Positions 1 through 9,614 of a stretch of DNA of 64,000 bases are shown here, piece after piece (position 1 is the stretch's first letter; the number at the start of each line of letters is the position of its first letter). Origin of the DNA: Muraenolepis orangiensis (Eukaryota; Chordata; Actinopteri; Gadiformes; Muraenolepididae); assembly GCA_027704905.1 (NCBI GenBank), contig CM050999.1:1406094-1470093 (forward strand), given 5' to 3'. Made by a program: the position numbers and the translations under genes. The notes beneath the pieces were generated by a model. It ran no database searches, was not told the origin of the DNA, and saw only the letters and a list, made by a program, of their open reading frames with translations.

Positions 1-262
1 TCGCTTCAACGCAACACGCGCATCGCCACGCCCGCCCGGAGACCCCGCCTCTCTCCCCCTTCCACACCCAGCCAATCATCGGACGCATCTGCATCCCCCC
101 CACCAGCATTTGTCATCATGCGCCTGCAGAACCCCCACTGGGCCGGGGCTCCTGTGGCCCCTCCCCGGGGGCTGGGGATGGGCGGGGATATCCCAATAGC
201 CCCGCCCACACTCCGAGACATCCCGCCCCCTTCTGACTTCCGGCCCGCCATGTATGGCGAAG
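1..262 (+). pseudogene. ppp1r13l: ppp1r13l (iASPP) copy A, proline-rich exon (5' end outside window)
   Basis: The reading frame from base 2 gives a Pro/Ser-rich stretch followed by VIMRLQNPHW, which resembles the PLSMIFKLQNAFW segment just before the proline-rich part of vertebrate iASPP (PPP1R13L, an inhibitor of p53 family transcription activity). It ends at a good donor, gcgaag|gtgggt, at 262/263. The same exon recurs at 36,486-36,746 (-), up to 51,025 (+) and from about 62,142 (+). In this copy the frame is open, but downstream exons are damaged (shared frameshift in the ankyrin exon, lost SH3 exon), so the locus copy is probably not functional. Family assignment rests on the combined exon series, since this exon alone is low complexity. 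Confidence 0.6.
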
Positions 263-502
263 GTGGGTGTATATATGTATATATATACATGTACAATACT
301 AAAGAAGAGCATGCTGTTAAACTAAAGTACTACAAAAAATGACAACATTTCAGCTATCAAAAGAAGGCCAGTTTTAAATTTGCCAGTCACCAAATCTACC
401 AAACACTCTTAGTATTCGTGTGCAAACCGTGTGTTCCTCCTCCTCTGACCCCTGGTTATCAGGTATGTTTGAGTGAAGACGTGAGGTATTTTGTCCCTGC
501 AG

Positions 503-640
503 AGCTACCATTCCATCCTGCGACGCACTAAGAAGCAGCAGAAGTCTGTGGGGCGGCATGCTCGCCTCAACCCCCTGGTCCTGCTGCTGGACGGGGTGCT
601 GGTCAGGGAGCTGGAGACCATCCAGAAGGCTGTGCAGGAG
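503..640 (+). pseudogene. ppp1r13l: ppp1r13l (iASPP) copy A, exon leading into the ankyrin repeats
   Basis: A 138 bp exon bounded by ccctgcag|agctac and caggag|gtaggg. It encodes SYHSILRRTKKQQK...[12 protein letters not shown]...ELETIQKAVQE, closely matching the iASPP region [28 protein letters not shown] that opens the ankyrin domain used for p53/RelA/PP1 binding. The frame is intact here. A hAT nest of 8.4 kb sits at the acceptor of the next exon. Compared with copy 4 this exon has GVLVRELE where copy 4 has GALVGELE. Confidence 0.8.
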
Positions 641-773
641 GTAGGGGTGTGTGTGTGTGTGTGTTTATGTGTGTATTTGTGTGTGTGTGATCCCCATGTT
701 CCATAAGACCAATGAACATCATATCACTATCAGTGTTTATGAAGAGACATCAAAGACCTTCTCCTCTCTAGAT
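641..773 (+). other. ppp1r13l copy A intron with GT microsatellite and intact hAT target sites
   Basis: Intron after the [10 protein letters not shown] exon. It holds a GT tract (646-690) and, at 733-740, the single gtgtttat that is duplicated around a hAT element in copy B (34,220-34,227 and 36,016-36,023). The polypyrimidine tract of the next exon (755-771) ends where the hAT nest starts at 774. Confidence 0.6.
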
Positions 774-1393
774 CAGGGGTTCTCAAACGTTTTGTTTCTG
801 CGGACCACTATTTATCATCAAGGATTTTCGCGGACCACCTCATATGCAAACCGTAAAAATAAGTACATATAAACGTAGTGTTAAAACGCAGATATTTTTT
901 TATAGTTAATTATAGAAAATATAAAGTAAATTGAAGCCTATCTGATACTTTTGTTGCACGTGTGACCGGTGTCTGTCTGCGTTGTGTATGTTTCTCAAAG
1001 AGGACGGCGGACAACTTCTTTTTTTCTTTTGGTCCTTGACCATATATTCAAATCTGCATACACTCATAGAACACAACAGCTGCATCAGTGAACATGAACT
1101 GCAGCTTCAGCTCTTTCAACATCCGATTGTATCCGTGTACAATAAGGAAATAATAAATAAAATAACAGATTTTGTGCAATTATAGGCTAATTAAACTCAA
1201 CCATGTTACACACGCACAGCAAGTCCAGTGGAAACAAATAATCTTATCAATCACACTGAATATAAAATAAATTAACATAAACGTGTGTAATAAGGAAATA
1301 ATAAATAAAATAACTGATTTTGTGCAATTATAGGCTAATTAAACTCAAAACAACGCACACGCACAGCAAGTCCAAGCTAACCTTATCACTCAG

Positions 1394-3289
1394 CTAATGA
1401 GATGGATGATGTTGCTTCGCAGACGTCAACATCTGGATGTCAGGTTCCAGCGATGACAGCTTCAATCTGAGATCTGGTTCAATGTTAAGTCTGTTCCGAT
1501 ATTTTGTCTTCAAGGAGACCAGTGATGAAAATCCCGACTCACAGAGGTAAGTGGTAGGAAAGGGCATAAGAAACATCAAGGCCTTGTCGGACAGCTCTGG
1601 GTATTCTGAAGCAGCTTTTAGCCAAAAGGCAGGCAGGCATCTCTGAGAAAAATCCACTTTTAAAGCACTGTCACAGGACAGTTCAACAAGGCTGTCTTGC
1701 TCTCTGGACATAAGGTTTGCGAGGATGTCATCGTCCAGGGTCGCAAATGGATTTCTGATCCAGTTCGCAGTTGTGTCAGGGATAGGGAAGTACATCCGTA
1801 GCTGTGTTTTCAAACTGTGCAAGTGCTCACTGACATATTATTTTCACATTATTTGGAAGCTGCATTTCCGCGGTGTCCAAAAAATCGGATAGGTTTGCAA
1901 ACGAGTCATAGTTTGACTGCTCCAGGCGCCTGGCCCACATCTCCATCTTCTTGATTGTAGCTTCAACTTTGTCTTGCACGTGAAAAAGTGTCACTGACTT
2001 CCCCTGAAGACTCCGATTGAGTCCATTCAAATGCTCAAAAATATCTGCCAGGTATGCCAACTTGGCAAGCCACGGGGCATCACTGAAGCGATCTGAAAGT
2101 TCAAATTTTGAATTAAAGTAAAAACATTCTCACTTCATCGCGCAACTCGTAGAGCCGCGCAAGCACCTTTCCTCTCGATAGCCACCGGACCTCGGTGTGC
2201 AGAATTGCCGGTGATCACTGCCCATCTCATCGCATAAAACGGCAAACAACCGGGCATTCAGTGGACGGGCCTTGATAAAATTGACCGTTCGTACTGCTTC
2301 ATCCAGAACAGTTTTGAGATCAGGAGGCATTTTTTGGGCTGCGAGAGCCTCCCTGTGGATGCTGCAGTGGATTGATTTAGTTTGTGGAGCCACTGCTTGT
2401 ACACGTTTAACAAGCCCACTGTGTCGGCCTAACATGGCTGTTGCCCCGTCTGTGCTAATGCCCACGCATTTTGACCAATCAATCCTATGTTCCGTTATGA
2501 AACTGTTCAACATGTCAAAAAGTGCCTCTGCAGTTGTGCGTGTTGGCAAACATTTACAAAAGAGAAAGTCCTCCTCTATTTCTCCGTTGTGTTCATACCT
2601 TATGTATGAGAGCAGGTTGGCAAGGTTAGCTATGTCAGTTGATTCATCCAACTGTAGTGCAAAACAATCGACTGGCTTTTATCCACGCTATTAGCTGGTC
2701 ATTCACATTGCTGGCCATTTCCTAAATTCTGCGCTGTACGGTGCTGTCTGACAAGGGAATCAAGTCCATTGCTGCATGCCTTTTCACCCAGCATAACACC
2801 CACCGCCACCTTAATTGATGGCAGCACCACCTCCTCACCGAGTGTATTCGCTTTCCCATTTTTTGCGATAATTCTTGACAATCTGTATGAGACTTCCACT
2901 GCTTTAGCATTGTTGCTACCTGTAGATGTGGATTCCATGATGTTCTTGCTACTGTGAAATTCTTGGAGCTTGTTTTTAAAAAACTCAACTGGCTTGGACT
3001 TCAACTCTCCATGCTTTGTCTCAAGGTGACGGCGAAGATTAGCTGGTTTTAGGCTCTCGTTAGCCAGTGTCTCGTAGCACAGAACGCATAATGGCAAAGG
3101 CTCATCTTCGGTGCCTGTGTATGTAAATCCCAGTTCTAAGTATTTCACATTGTATTTTCGCTTAATCTTCACTGTCTTTGTTTTTTTTCGCGGAATCTGG
3201 CTTGTAGATGCCTCCGACTCACTCTCATGATCTTCATTAACGTTAACATCTTTTCTCTTCAGACCACCTGATGCTAGCCACCGATCCAT
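1394..3289 (-). pseudogene. hAT transposase, BED-finger type, inactivated by frameshifts
   Basis: Starting from the methionine of MDRWLASGGLKRK at 3,289, the product has an acidic/basic N-terminus and a BED zinc finger (C-x2-C in PLCVLCYE, then HLETKH, about 3,000-3,110). It continues with the hAT catalytic region (LDESTDIANLANLL, ISTDGATAMLG, SIHCSIHREALA at 2,370-2,650) and the C-terminal dimerisation block (YPELSDKALMFLMPF..CESGFSSL, 1,530-1,610). The organisation resembles the Charlie/ZBED/SCAND3-type hAT proteins. The reading frame is broken near 2,690, 2,180-2,130 and 1,830, so it cannot make a full transposase. The copy B relative has lost the BED finger but keeps a cleaner C-terminal half. 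Confidence 0.88.
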
Positions 3290-3679
3290 GTTTGTGGTTT
3301 TGCACGCACACGTGGGAAAATGAGAGCTCTCACTTGCACTCTGCTCTTCCGCAGCGCAGCCCCCCCTCCCTCCGGCTGAAATTATGAATGTAAGGCTTAT
3401 ATTAATCATAAGTAACACGGCAGGATCCGTGAGAGTTTGTTTTCATCTGATTTCAAATAAACAAAGTCATGGCTTTCAGAATATTAAACTTGTTTCGGCA
3501 AATTCAGATGATAAATACAACTTTAAAGCTTGTAACGGAATAATTACAAGCGGAAAACGGAGCAACTTAACGTCACAGGCAGCAGGCATAACAACAGCCG
3601 GTGTTTCTCGTGTGTGTTTTCCCCGGGAAACAAACACAATACACACAACGCACAAACGCAACACAAAAATGTGACATTC

Positions 3680-3702
3680 TCTCTCTCTCTCTCTCTCTCT
3701 CC
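3680..3702. repeat. (TC)n microsatellite
   Basis: Short pure TC tract inside hAT-1; the sister copy has a longer GA tract at 31,912-31,951. Confidence 0.9.
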
Positions 3703-3888
3703 ACTTTCAAAATCTATTTAAAACTCATAACAAACAAACTAAATTCCCAAAGTTGTCCTGAAATGTACTATAATAACAAATGAAAAATATAGCCTACTTA
3801 TGCAAACAATATTCTGATTATACAAGCATGGCGAATAAACGGATCTTGTATGCACACCGCTTCGGCATTATTCCTGGCGCGCGCGCTC

Positions 3889-3893
3889 TCTCA

Positions 3894-3977
<84 letters not shown>
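3889..3977. repeat. (TC)n/(CA)n compound microsatellite in hAT-1
   Basis: A TC run passes into about 36 CA units. The orthologous tract in copy B is (GT)n at 31,596-31,703 followed by GAGA. Copy-length differences are expected for slippage and explain part of the size difference between the two hAT-1 copies. Confidence 0.95.
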
Positions 3978-3979
<2 letters not shown>

Positions 3980-4174
3980 CTTCAAATCAAGTTGCATAAA
4001 TGCTTGAGCTACGTCATTGCAAATAAGTAGACAGCACTGCTTCTCTCCCACACACACGGTGCTGCCCCTCACACAAAGGCTGTTTTCGTCATTTTTACAA
4101 CAAATACACACTTGCAACTGATAACACTGGCAATGATTTTATATGTATTACTATTCAAATATATTCGATGGAGC

Positions 4175-4451
4175 TGTTAAATGTTGTACCATTATGTGCG
4201 CCCTTGCTCATTGTGTCCTGTAGAGGGCAATGTTGTCTGCAGTGCGTCCAGGACGTGACGTCACTGACTATACCTCGCCTACCTGTGGCCTCTACCTTAT
4301 CCGGTTAGATGTTGTTTGGATCGAATACAGAGCGGCAGCACAACCGCATCTCTCCTACCACGATATAAATAAATATGCCTAGTGAAGGTTAAAGAAAGCT
4401 GTCTACTACTGAGTTCTATTAAATCTCCACCGCAACGCACTCCGCCTAACA
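4175..4451 (+). repeat. Copia 5' LTR
   Basis: 277 bp, begins TGTTAAATG and ends CTAACA. It contains a perfect CRE palindrome TGACGTCA at 4,256-4,263 and a TATA-like TATAAATA at 4,364-4,371. The CRE is kept in the 3' LTR, whereas the TATA-like site reads TATGAATA there. Confidence 0.95.
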
Positions 4452-4465
4452 GGTTATGGGCCCAG
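4452..4465 (+). promoter_or_regulatory. Copia primer-binding site, complementary to the anticodon arm of initiator tRNA-Met
   Basis: GGTTATGGGCCCAG directly abuts the 5' LTR. Its reverse complement, CTGGGCCCATAACC, is the anticodon stem-loop of eukaryotic initiator tRNA-Met. This fits copia-type priming from an internally cleaved half-tRNA rather than from the tRNA 3' end. Confidence 0.88.
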
Positions 4466-4666
4466 GAATGCCAATCTAGAGCAACAAGGTAACAGAAGAA
4501 CGAGCTGTTAGCCAAGAGAAGCTACTAGTGGGACCTGGATGAAGACGGCGCTGAGAGACTCCCGCGTAAACTGAAGACACGGTGTTTCTACAAGCCGCAA
4601 CCCAATGTTTGGAGATAAGTGAACTGTATAAAGAGAAGACGTGTTAACGTGGATGCAACGTAAAAA

Positions 4667-7600
4667 ATGGCCGGAGCAGGAACACCCCAGCAGATTTTAT
4701 TCGATGGAACAGAAGATAAGTATGATCTGTGGGAGACGAGATTCCTTAGCCGTTTGCACATTTTGAAGCTAAAAGATACTATTTTGCGAGTGCCCACGGG
4801 TGAAGCCGCATTAGCTGCAGATCCAGGAAAAAATGAAGACTGTTATGCACAGTTAGTGAATGCCCTGGATGATAAGAGCCTGTCATTGATAAGACATGAT
4901 GCAGCCGAGGATGGAAGGAAAGCCCTGAAATTATTGAGGGAGCACTATTCAGGAAAAAGCAAGCCAAGGATTCTAAACCTGTATACATCATTGACCACCA
5001 TACAAATGGCAGACAATGAAACTGTTACTGATTACATGATAAGGGCTGAGAATATAATTGCAGCTCTACGTGATGCAGGAGAGAACATGAGTGATGGGCT
5101 GCTTGTAGCCACCATTTTGAATGGACTGCCAGATTCATTCAGGCCACTGGCTGTCCATGTAACACAGAACGAGGACGATGTTACATTTAAAGACTTCAAG
5201 AGAAGACTGAGGGTCTATGAAGAATCTGAGAAGATGAGGACGACTGGATCTATGGACAGTGTGATGAAGACTAACACAAGGCAAAGTAGACAAGGCACCA
5301 AGACACACAGGAAGAATGGAGAAGCCACTCTGACTTCAGTGACTTGTTACAAGTGTGGAGAAAAAGGCCACATTAGAAGCAAGTGCACCCAGAAAGTGTG
5401 GTGCAGTCACTGCAAGAGCAACACACACACAGAGTCCCTGTGCAGGAAGAAGGGAAAAGAAGACGGAGCCAGGAAGGTTGCAGAGGAAGAAGAGGAGGAC
5501 AACGGCGACGAGGATCATTGCTTCGTGGCCAAGCAGGCAAACAGCGAGAGGCCATCAGCCAACGTAAAGAAGAAAGGCATCATGGTGGACGCCGGAGCGA
5601 CATCCCACATAGTGAACGATATCGCCAAGTTCAAGAGCTTTGACAACACATTCCAGCCCGACACCCATTCAATCGAGCTGGCGGATGGGACCAAATGCAG
5701 CGGGATGGCGCAACGCAGAGGGACGGCGCTGATCTACCTGCTAGACAACGATGGACGTCAACAAAGAGCACAGCTGCATGAGGCGCTGTATATGCCGACG
5801 TATCCACACGATATCTTCTCAGTGGCAAGAGCAACAAATGGAGGAGCGACAGTCACTTTCAAGAAGGGGGACAGCCACATGATCACCAAGAGTGGTAACA
5901 ACCGGTTTGACTTCCATGAAAGTGGTAATCTGTTTTACTTGCCAACTGTTCAGAAAAATGTTGATAAATGTAATGTGTGCCACGACATGCAAACTTGGCA
6001 TGAAATTTTGGGACATTGCAATTATGAGGATGTACAAAAGTTACTGGGTGTGGTAAAAGGCATGGAGATAAGAGGCAGTGCAGTCAGGCCAGCACAGCTG
6101 TGTGAAATTTGTACAAAAGGAAAATTCACCCAGACAAGGAATAGGGAGCCAGACAGAAAGGCTACAGAACCTTTACAGCTGGTCCACACTGATTTAGCCG
6201 GTCCCATGAGAACCCCAAGCTTAGAAGGGCACAAATATGCACAGTCTTTTACAGACGACTATTCGGGTGCCATAACGGTTTATTTTCTCAAATCCAAAAG
6301 TGATGCAATACATGCCACAGAGAGGTTCTTGGCAGACTCAGCACCTTATGGAAAAGTAAAATGTTTACGTTCAGACAACGGTGGCGAATTTACTAATAGA
6401 GAATTCAAATCACTGTTAACCAAAAATAGGATTAGGCATGAGACATCTGCACCCTATTCACCTCACCAAAACGGCACAGCAGAGAGAGGTTGGCGAACCC
6501 TCTATGAAATGGGCAGGTGTATGCTGTTAGACAGTAAGTTGCCAGACACACTGTGGAATTATGCTGTACAGACGGCAGCCTATGTAAGAAACAGGTGTTA
6601 CAGTAATCGCACAAAGAAAACACCTTATGAGATGCTCACAGGCAAGAAGCCAGACATGTCCAAACTTCAGAAATTTGGATCTGTGTGTTTTGCCTACACA
6701 CAAGAGAAGGGGAAGTTAGATTCCAGATGTGAGCAGGGCATTTTTATTGGATATGATAAGAACAGTCCAGCTTATCTTGTGTACTGTCCAGACACAGATA
6801 AGGTCCAAAAACACAGGTTGGTGAAATTCACAAACAAGACAGCCAAAGAGAAAGAAACACAGACACCTGGGTCACACATTGAATGTCAGGACAGAGAGGT
6901 ACACCCCAGGGTCCTTGACAATGAGGAAAATGTTGATGAAAAAATGGGAAATGCATCAGGTCAAAGTGTTCAAGGTGATGTTTCTGTGGCTGAATGTGAA
7001 CAGCCAGGCACTGAGAGTGAGGCTAGAAAGAACCCACCTAGAGCTAAGAGAAAGCCAGTGTACTTACAGGATTATGAGACTGAGGATACAGTAGACCATC
7101 TGGTAACATGTGTAGACTCTTGTTATAGAGCAGTTTGTGACATACCACAAAATTACCAGGATGCCATAGGGTCAACCAAGTCACGGCAGTGGATCAATGC
7201 AATGAATGACGAAATGCAGTCACTAGAAGAGAATGACACATTCAAGATCACCCAGTTGCCTCTAGGCAAAAAGGCAGTGGGGGGTAGGTGGGTCTATACT
7301 CTCAAGTGTGATACTGATGGGTCAGACAAGTATAAGGCAAGATTTGTTGCAAAAGGTTACAGCCAAAAACAAGGCATTGACTATGAGGAAACTTTCTCAC
7401 CTACAGCTGACATGACAACTGTTAGAGTTGTCATGCAAAAGGCAGTGCAGGAAGAATTAGTTTTACACCAAATGGATGTGAAAACTGCATACCTGCATGC
7501 ACCCATTGATTGTGAGGTCTATTTGGAACAACCTGAAGGTTATGAGAAAAAGTCAAAAACTGGAGAAAAGTTAGTATGCAAATTACAGAAGTCCCTATAT

Positions 7601-8686
7601 GGTCTAAAGCAGTCAGGCAGAAACTGGAATGCCCTGTTACATGCATATCTCACTGAAAATGGTTTTGAACAAAATCCTGCTGATCACTGTCAATACACAA
7701 GGGAAAAACAAAACGAAAAAGTGATTCTGATTGTATGGGTTGATGATCTGATAATTGCTGCTAACAATGAGGAGGTTGTGAAAAGTGTCAAAATGATGCT
7801 CACTGATAGGTTTAAAATGAAAGACCTGGGGAAATTAAACTATTTTCTTGGTATAGATTTTAACCAGTCAGAGGGTCAAGTCACAATGTCACAGGAAAGG
7901 TATGTGAACAAAATCCTCTCCAGATTTGGAATGCAAGATTGTAGGGTCAGAGAAACCCCATGTGAATCTAAACTTGAATACACAGAAAATGCTGTAAAAA
8001 TGGAAGAGCCAAGGATGTATAGAGAGGCAGTAGGAAGTCTGATCTATTTGGCTACGTGCACTAGACCAGATTTAAGTTTTGTGGTCAGTAAACTTTCCCA
8101 GCATTTTGCTGAACCAAGTGAAGAGCATTGGAGCACTGTGAAGCATGTGTTCAGGTATCTTAAGGGTACAACAGACCGTGGATTATGCTTTAAAAAGGAT
8201 GACGCAGGTAAACTGGGCCTAATAGTCCATAGTGATGCAGACTGGGCCTCAGAGGTTACAGACAGACGTAGCACCACAGGGTACTGTGCCAGTCTGAGTG
8301 AGAGAAGCTCTCTCATTTCATGGAAGAGTAGAAAACAACCAACAGTTGCACTGTCTACCTGCGAGGCAGAATACATGGCCTTAGCGTCAGCCATACAGGA
8401 GTGTATGTATTTACAACAGCTACTCAAGGGTATTGATGAGTATCAATATGGGCAAACCAAGGTTTACGATGACAACCAAGGAGCTATTGCACTTGCCAGA
8501 AATCCAGTAAATCGGCAGCGGTGCAAACATATCGATATTAAATATCACTTTATCCGAGAAACTGTGAACAGTGGGAGGATATCTTTGGAATATTGTCCTA
8601 CTGACAACATGGTAGCTGACCTAATGACAAAACCAGCCACTAAGCTACAACTGAAAAAGTTTGCTCAGTATTTGTTTGGCACTTAA
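4667..8686 (+). CDS. Copia Gag-Pol polyprotein, 1,339 residues
   Basis: Single open frame with the copia domain order Gag, protease, integrase, reverse transcriptase, RNase H. Visible motifs: a Gag core; two CX2CX4HX4C zinc knuckles (about residues 227-240 and 246-259); the protease motif VDAGATSH with Asp308; the pre-integrase H..C zinc region (from about H445 to CEIC); and integrase D509, D570 and E606 with exact D-x35-E spacing. Reverse transcriptase has VWVDDLI (D1026, D1027), and RNase H has SDADW (about 1190) and CEAEYM (about 1233), with the conserved CKHIDIKYHFIRE near the end. All catalytic positions appear present. The protease has Asp-Ala-Gly where copia proteins usually have Asp-Ser-Gly. 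The start methionine follows the leader and gives MAGAGTPQQI. Integrase before RT separates it from Gypsy elements. It is likely to be, or to have been very recently, competent. Confidence 0.96.
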   Translation: MAGAGTPQQILFDGTEDKYDLWETRFLSRLHILKLKDTILRVPTGEAALAADPGKNEDCYAQLVNALDDKSLSLIRHDAAEDGRKALKLLREHYSGKSKPRILNLYTSLTTIQMADNETVTDYMIRAENIIAALRDAGENMSDGLLVATILNGLPDSFRPLAVHVTQNEDDVTFKDFKRRLRVYEESEKMRTTGSMDSVMKTNTRQSRQGTKTHRKNGEATLTSVTCYKCGEKGHIRSKCTQKVWCSHCKSNTHTESLCRKKGKEDGARKVAEEEEEDNGDEDHCFVAKQANSERPSANVKKKGIMVDAGATSHIVNDIAKFKSFDNTFQPDTHSIELADGTKCSGMAQRRGTALIYLLDNDGRQQRAQLHEALYMPTYPHDIFSVARATNGGATVTFKKGDSHMITKSGNNRFDFHESGNLFYLPTVQKNVDKCNVCHDMQTWHEILGHCNYEDVQKLLGVVKGMEIRGSAVRPAQLCEICTKGKFTQTRNREPDRKATEPLQLVHTDLAGPMRTPSLEGHKYAQSFTDDYSGAITVYFLKSKSDAIHATERFLADSAPYGKVKCLRSDNGGEFTNREFKSLLTKNRIRHETSAPYSPHQNGTAERGWRTLYEMGRCMLLDSKLPDTLWNYAVQTAAYVRNRCYSNRTKKTPYEMLTGKKPDMSKLQKFGSVCFAYTQEKGKLDSRCEQGIFIGYDKNSPAYLVYCPDTDKVQKHRLVKFTNKTAKEKETQTPGSHIECQDREVHPRVLDNEENVDEKMGNASGQSVQGDVSVAECEQPGTESEARKNPPRAKRKPVYLQDYETEDTVDHLVTCVDSCYRAVCDIPQNYQDAIGSTKSRQWINAMNDEMQSLEENDTFKITQLPLGKKAVGGRWVYTLKCDTDGSDKYKARFVAKGYSQKQGIDYEETFSPTADMTTVRVVMQKAVQEELVLHQMDVKTAYLHAPIDCEVYLEQPEGYEKKSKTGEKLVCKLQKSLYGLKQSGRNWNALLHAYLTENGFEQNPADHCQYTREKQNEKVILIVWVDDLIIAANNEEVVKSVKMMLTDRFKMKDLGKLNYFLGIDFNQSEGQVTMSQERYVNKILSRFGMQDCRVRETPCESKLEYTENAVKMEEPRMYREAVGSLIYLATCTRPDLSFVVSKLSQHFAEPSEEHWSTVKHVFRYLKGTTDRGLCFKKDDAGKLGLIVHSDADWASEVTDRRSTTGYCASLSERSSLISWKSRKQPTVALSTCEAEYMALASAIQECMYLQQLLKGIDEYQYGQTKVYDDNQGAIALARNPVNRQRCKHIDIKYHFIRETVNSGRISLEYCPTDNMVADLMTKPATKLQLKKFAQYLFGT

Positions 8687-8804
8687 AGTGCAAGAAATGC
8701 ATATGTGCCATTGTATTTTTGTTGTTTATTTTGTATTGAAGTTCAAATGGGGAGAATATTTGTTTTGTTTGTATCCTGTTATGGAAATGTACCACAATAA
8801 GCTA

Positions 8805-8818
8805 GGATCGAGTGGGGG
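8805..8818 (+). promoter_or_regulatory. Copia polypurine tract
   Basis: Purine-rich ggatcgagtggggg lies immediately 5' of the 3' LTR, the expected site for plus-strand priming. It is interrupted by two pyrimidines. Confidence 0.6.
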
Positions 8819-9098
8819 TGTTAAATGTTGTACCATTATGTGCGCCCTTGCTCATTGTGTCCTGTAGAGGGCAATGTTGTCTGCAGTGCGTCCAGGACGT
8901 GACGTCACTGACTATACCTCGCGCTACCTGTGGCCTCTACCTTATCCGGTCAGAGATGTTGTATGGATCGAATACAGAGCGGCAGCACAACCGCATCTCT
9001 CCTACCACGATATGAATAAATATGCCTAGTGAAGGTTAAAGAAAGCTGTCTACTACTAAGTTCTATTAAATCTCCACCGCAACGCACTCCGCCTAACA
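8819..9098 (+). repeat. Copia 3' LTR
   Basis: 280 bp, nearly identical to the 5' LTR. The 3 bp length difference comes from a 1 nt and a 2 nt indel. CRE palindrome at 8,900-8,907. Confidence 0.95.
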
Positions 9099-9224
9099 GG
9101 AGCAAGTCACATATGAGGTGGTCTCCGAAAATCCTTGATAGTAAAAAGTGGATTTTATTCAGCTTTTTTCCACGGACCACCTGCAGTACCTCCGCGGACC
9201 ACAGTTTGAGAACCGCTGCTCTAG

Positions 9225-9360
9225 ATGACTGATCCAAACCAGCAACCAACAACGAGGGCATCACGTTGCTCAACAACGCCATCTGTGGAGGTCACTACAA
9301 CGTTGTGGACTTCCTGGTTCGCATCGAAGCCAACGTCAGCGCCCCGGACAGCCATGGCTG
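9225..9360 (+). pseudogene. ppp1r13l: ppp1r13l copy A, first ankyrin-repeat exon
   Basis: 136 bp after ctctag, ending ggctg|gtaaat. One frame encodes NNEGITLLNNAICGGHYNVVD...ANVSAPDSHGW, matching the iASPP ankyrin segment [34 protein letters not shown]. Read from the acceptor in phase with the preceding exon, the first codons (MTDPNQQ) fall into another frame, so a small indel (ccagcaaccaacaac) breaks the frame. The same indel is in copies B and 3. The exon for the second ankyrin repeat (TPLHCAAS) is not found before the next recognisable exon. The hAT-1 insertion separates the polypyrimidine tract from this acceptor. Confidence 0.82.
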
Positions 9361-9394
9361 GTAAATAACCTGTCCTGCATCCTGGCAATGCTGT

Positions 9395-9590
9395 CACTAT
9401 AGCGACAACACTGTCACCACATTAGCAACAATACTGTCACCACACTAACAACATCTCACCACACTAGCAACAACACTGTCACCACACTAGCAACATCTCA
9501 CCACACTAGCAACAACACTGTCACCACACTAGCAACAACACTGTCACCACACTAGCAACCGCATGCCTACAGCACTAATACTGTCACTAT
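9395..9590 (+). repeat. Minisatellite in ppp1r13l intron (CACTAGCAACAACACTGTCACCA type)
   Basis: Imperfect tandem repeats built from caccacactagcaacaacactgtc-like units. A shorter relative lies at 29,095-29,215 (-). Confidence 0.85.
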
Positions 9591-9614
9591 AGTAACAGCC
9601 CCCCCCCCTCCCAG

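Larger units (their letters stand above)
4175..9098 (+). mobile_element. Intact Copia LTR retrotransposon, 4,924 bp
   Basis: Two direct LTRs (277 and 280 bp, TGTTAA...CTAACA) flank an uninterrupted polyprotein frame. A perfect 5 bp target duplication GGAGC lies at 4,170-4,174 and 9,099-9,103. The primer-binding site and a purine-rich tract are in their expected places. The LTRs differ by about four substitutions and two small indels, so the insertion is young. The orthologous position in copy B (29,494-29,498) has the GGAGC target once (as gctcc on the plus strand) and no element, which is a direct pre-insertion allele. It sits inside hAT-1. Confidence 0.97.
774..9218 (-). mobile_element. hAT DNA transposon with nested Copia element (hAT-1, copy A)
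   Basis: Terminal inverted repeats begin CAGGGGTTCTCAAAC at 774 and end as its imperfect complement GTTTGAGAACCGCTG at 9,218. The flanking 8 bp target duplication CTCTAGAT is perfect (766-773 and 9,219-9,226). The element carries a decayed BED-finger/hAT transposase on the minus strand (1,394-3,289). After removing the Copia insertion the element is about 3.5 kb. The target duplication overlaps the splice acceptor ctctctag|at of a ppp1r13l exon. The corresponding site in copy 3 (51,685-51,692) has CTCTAGAT once and no element. Copy B carries the same insertion at 29,379-34,186. Confidence 0.93.
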
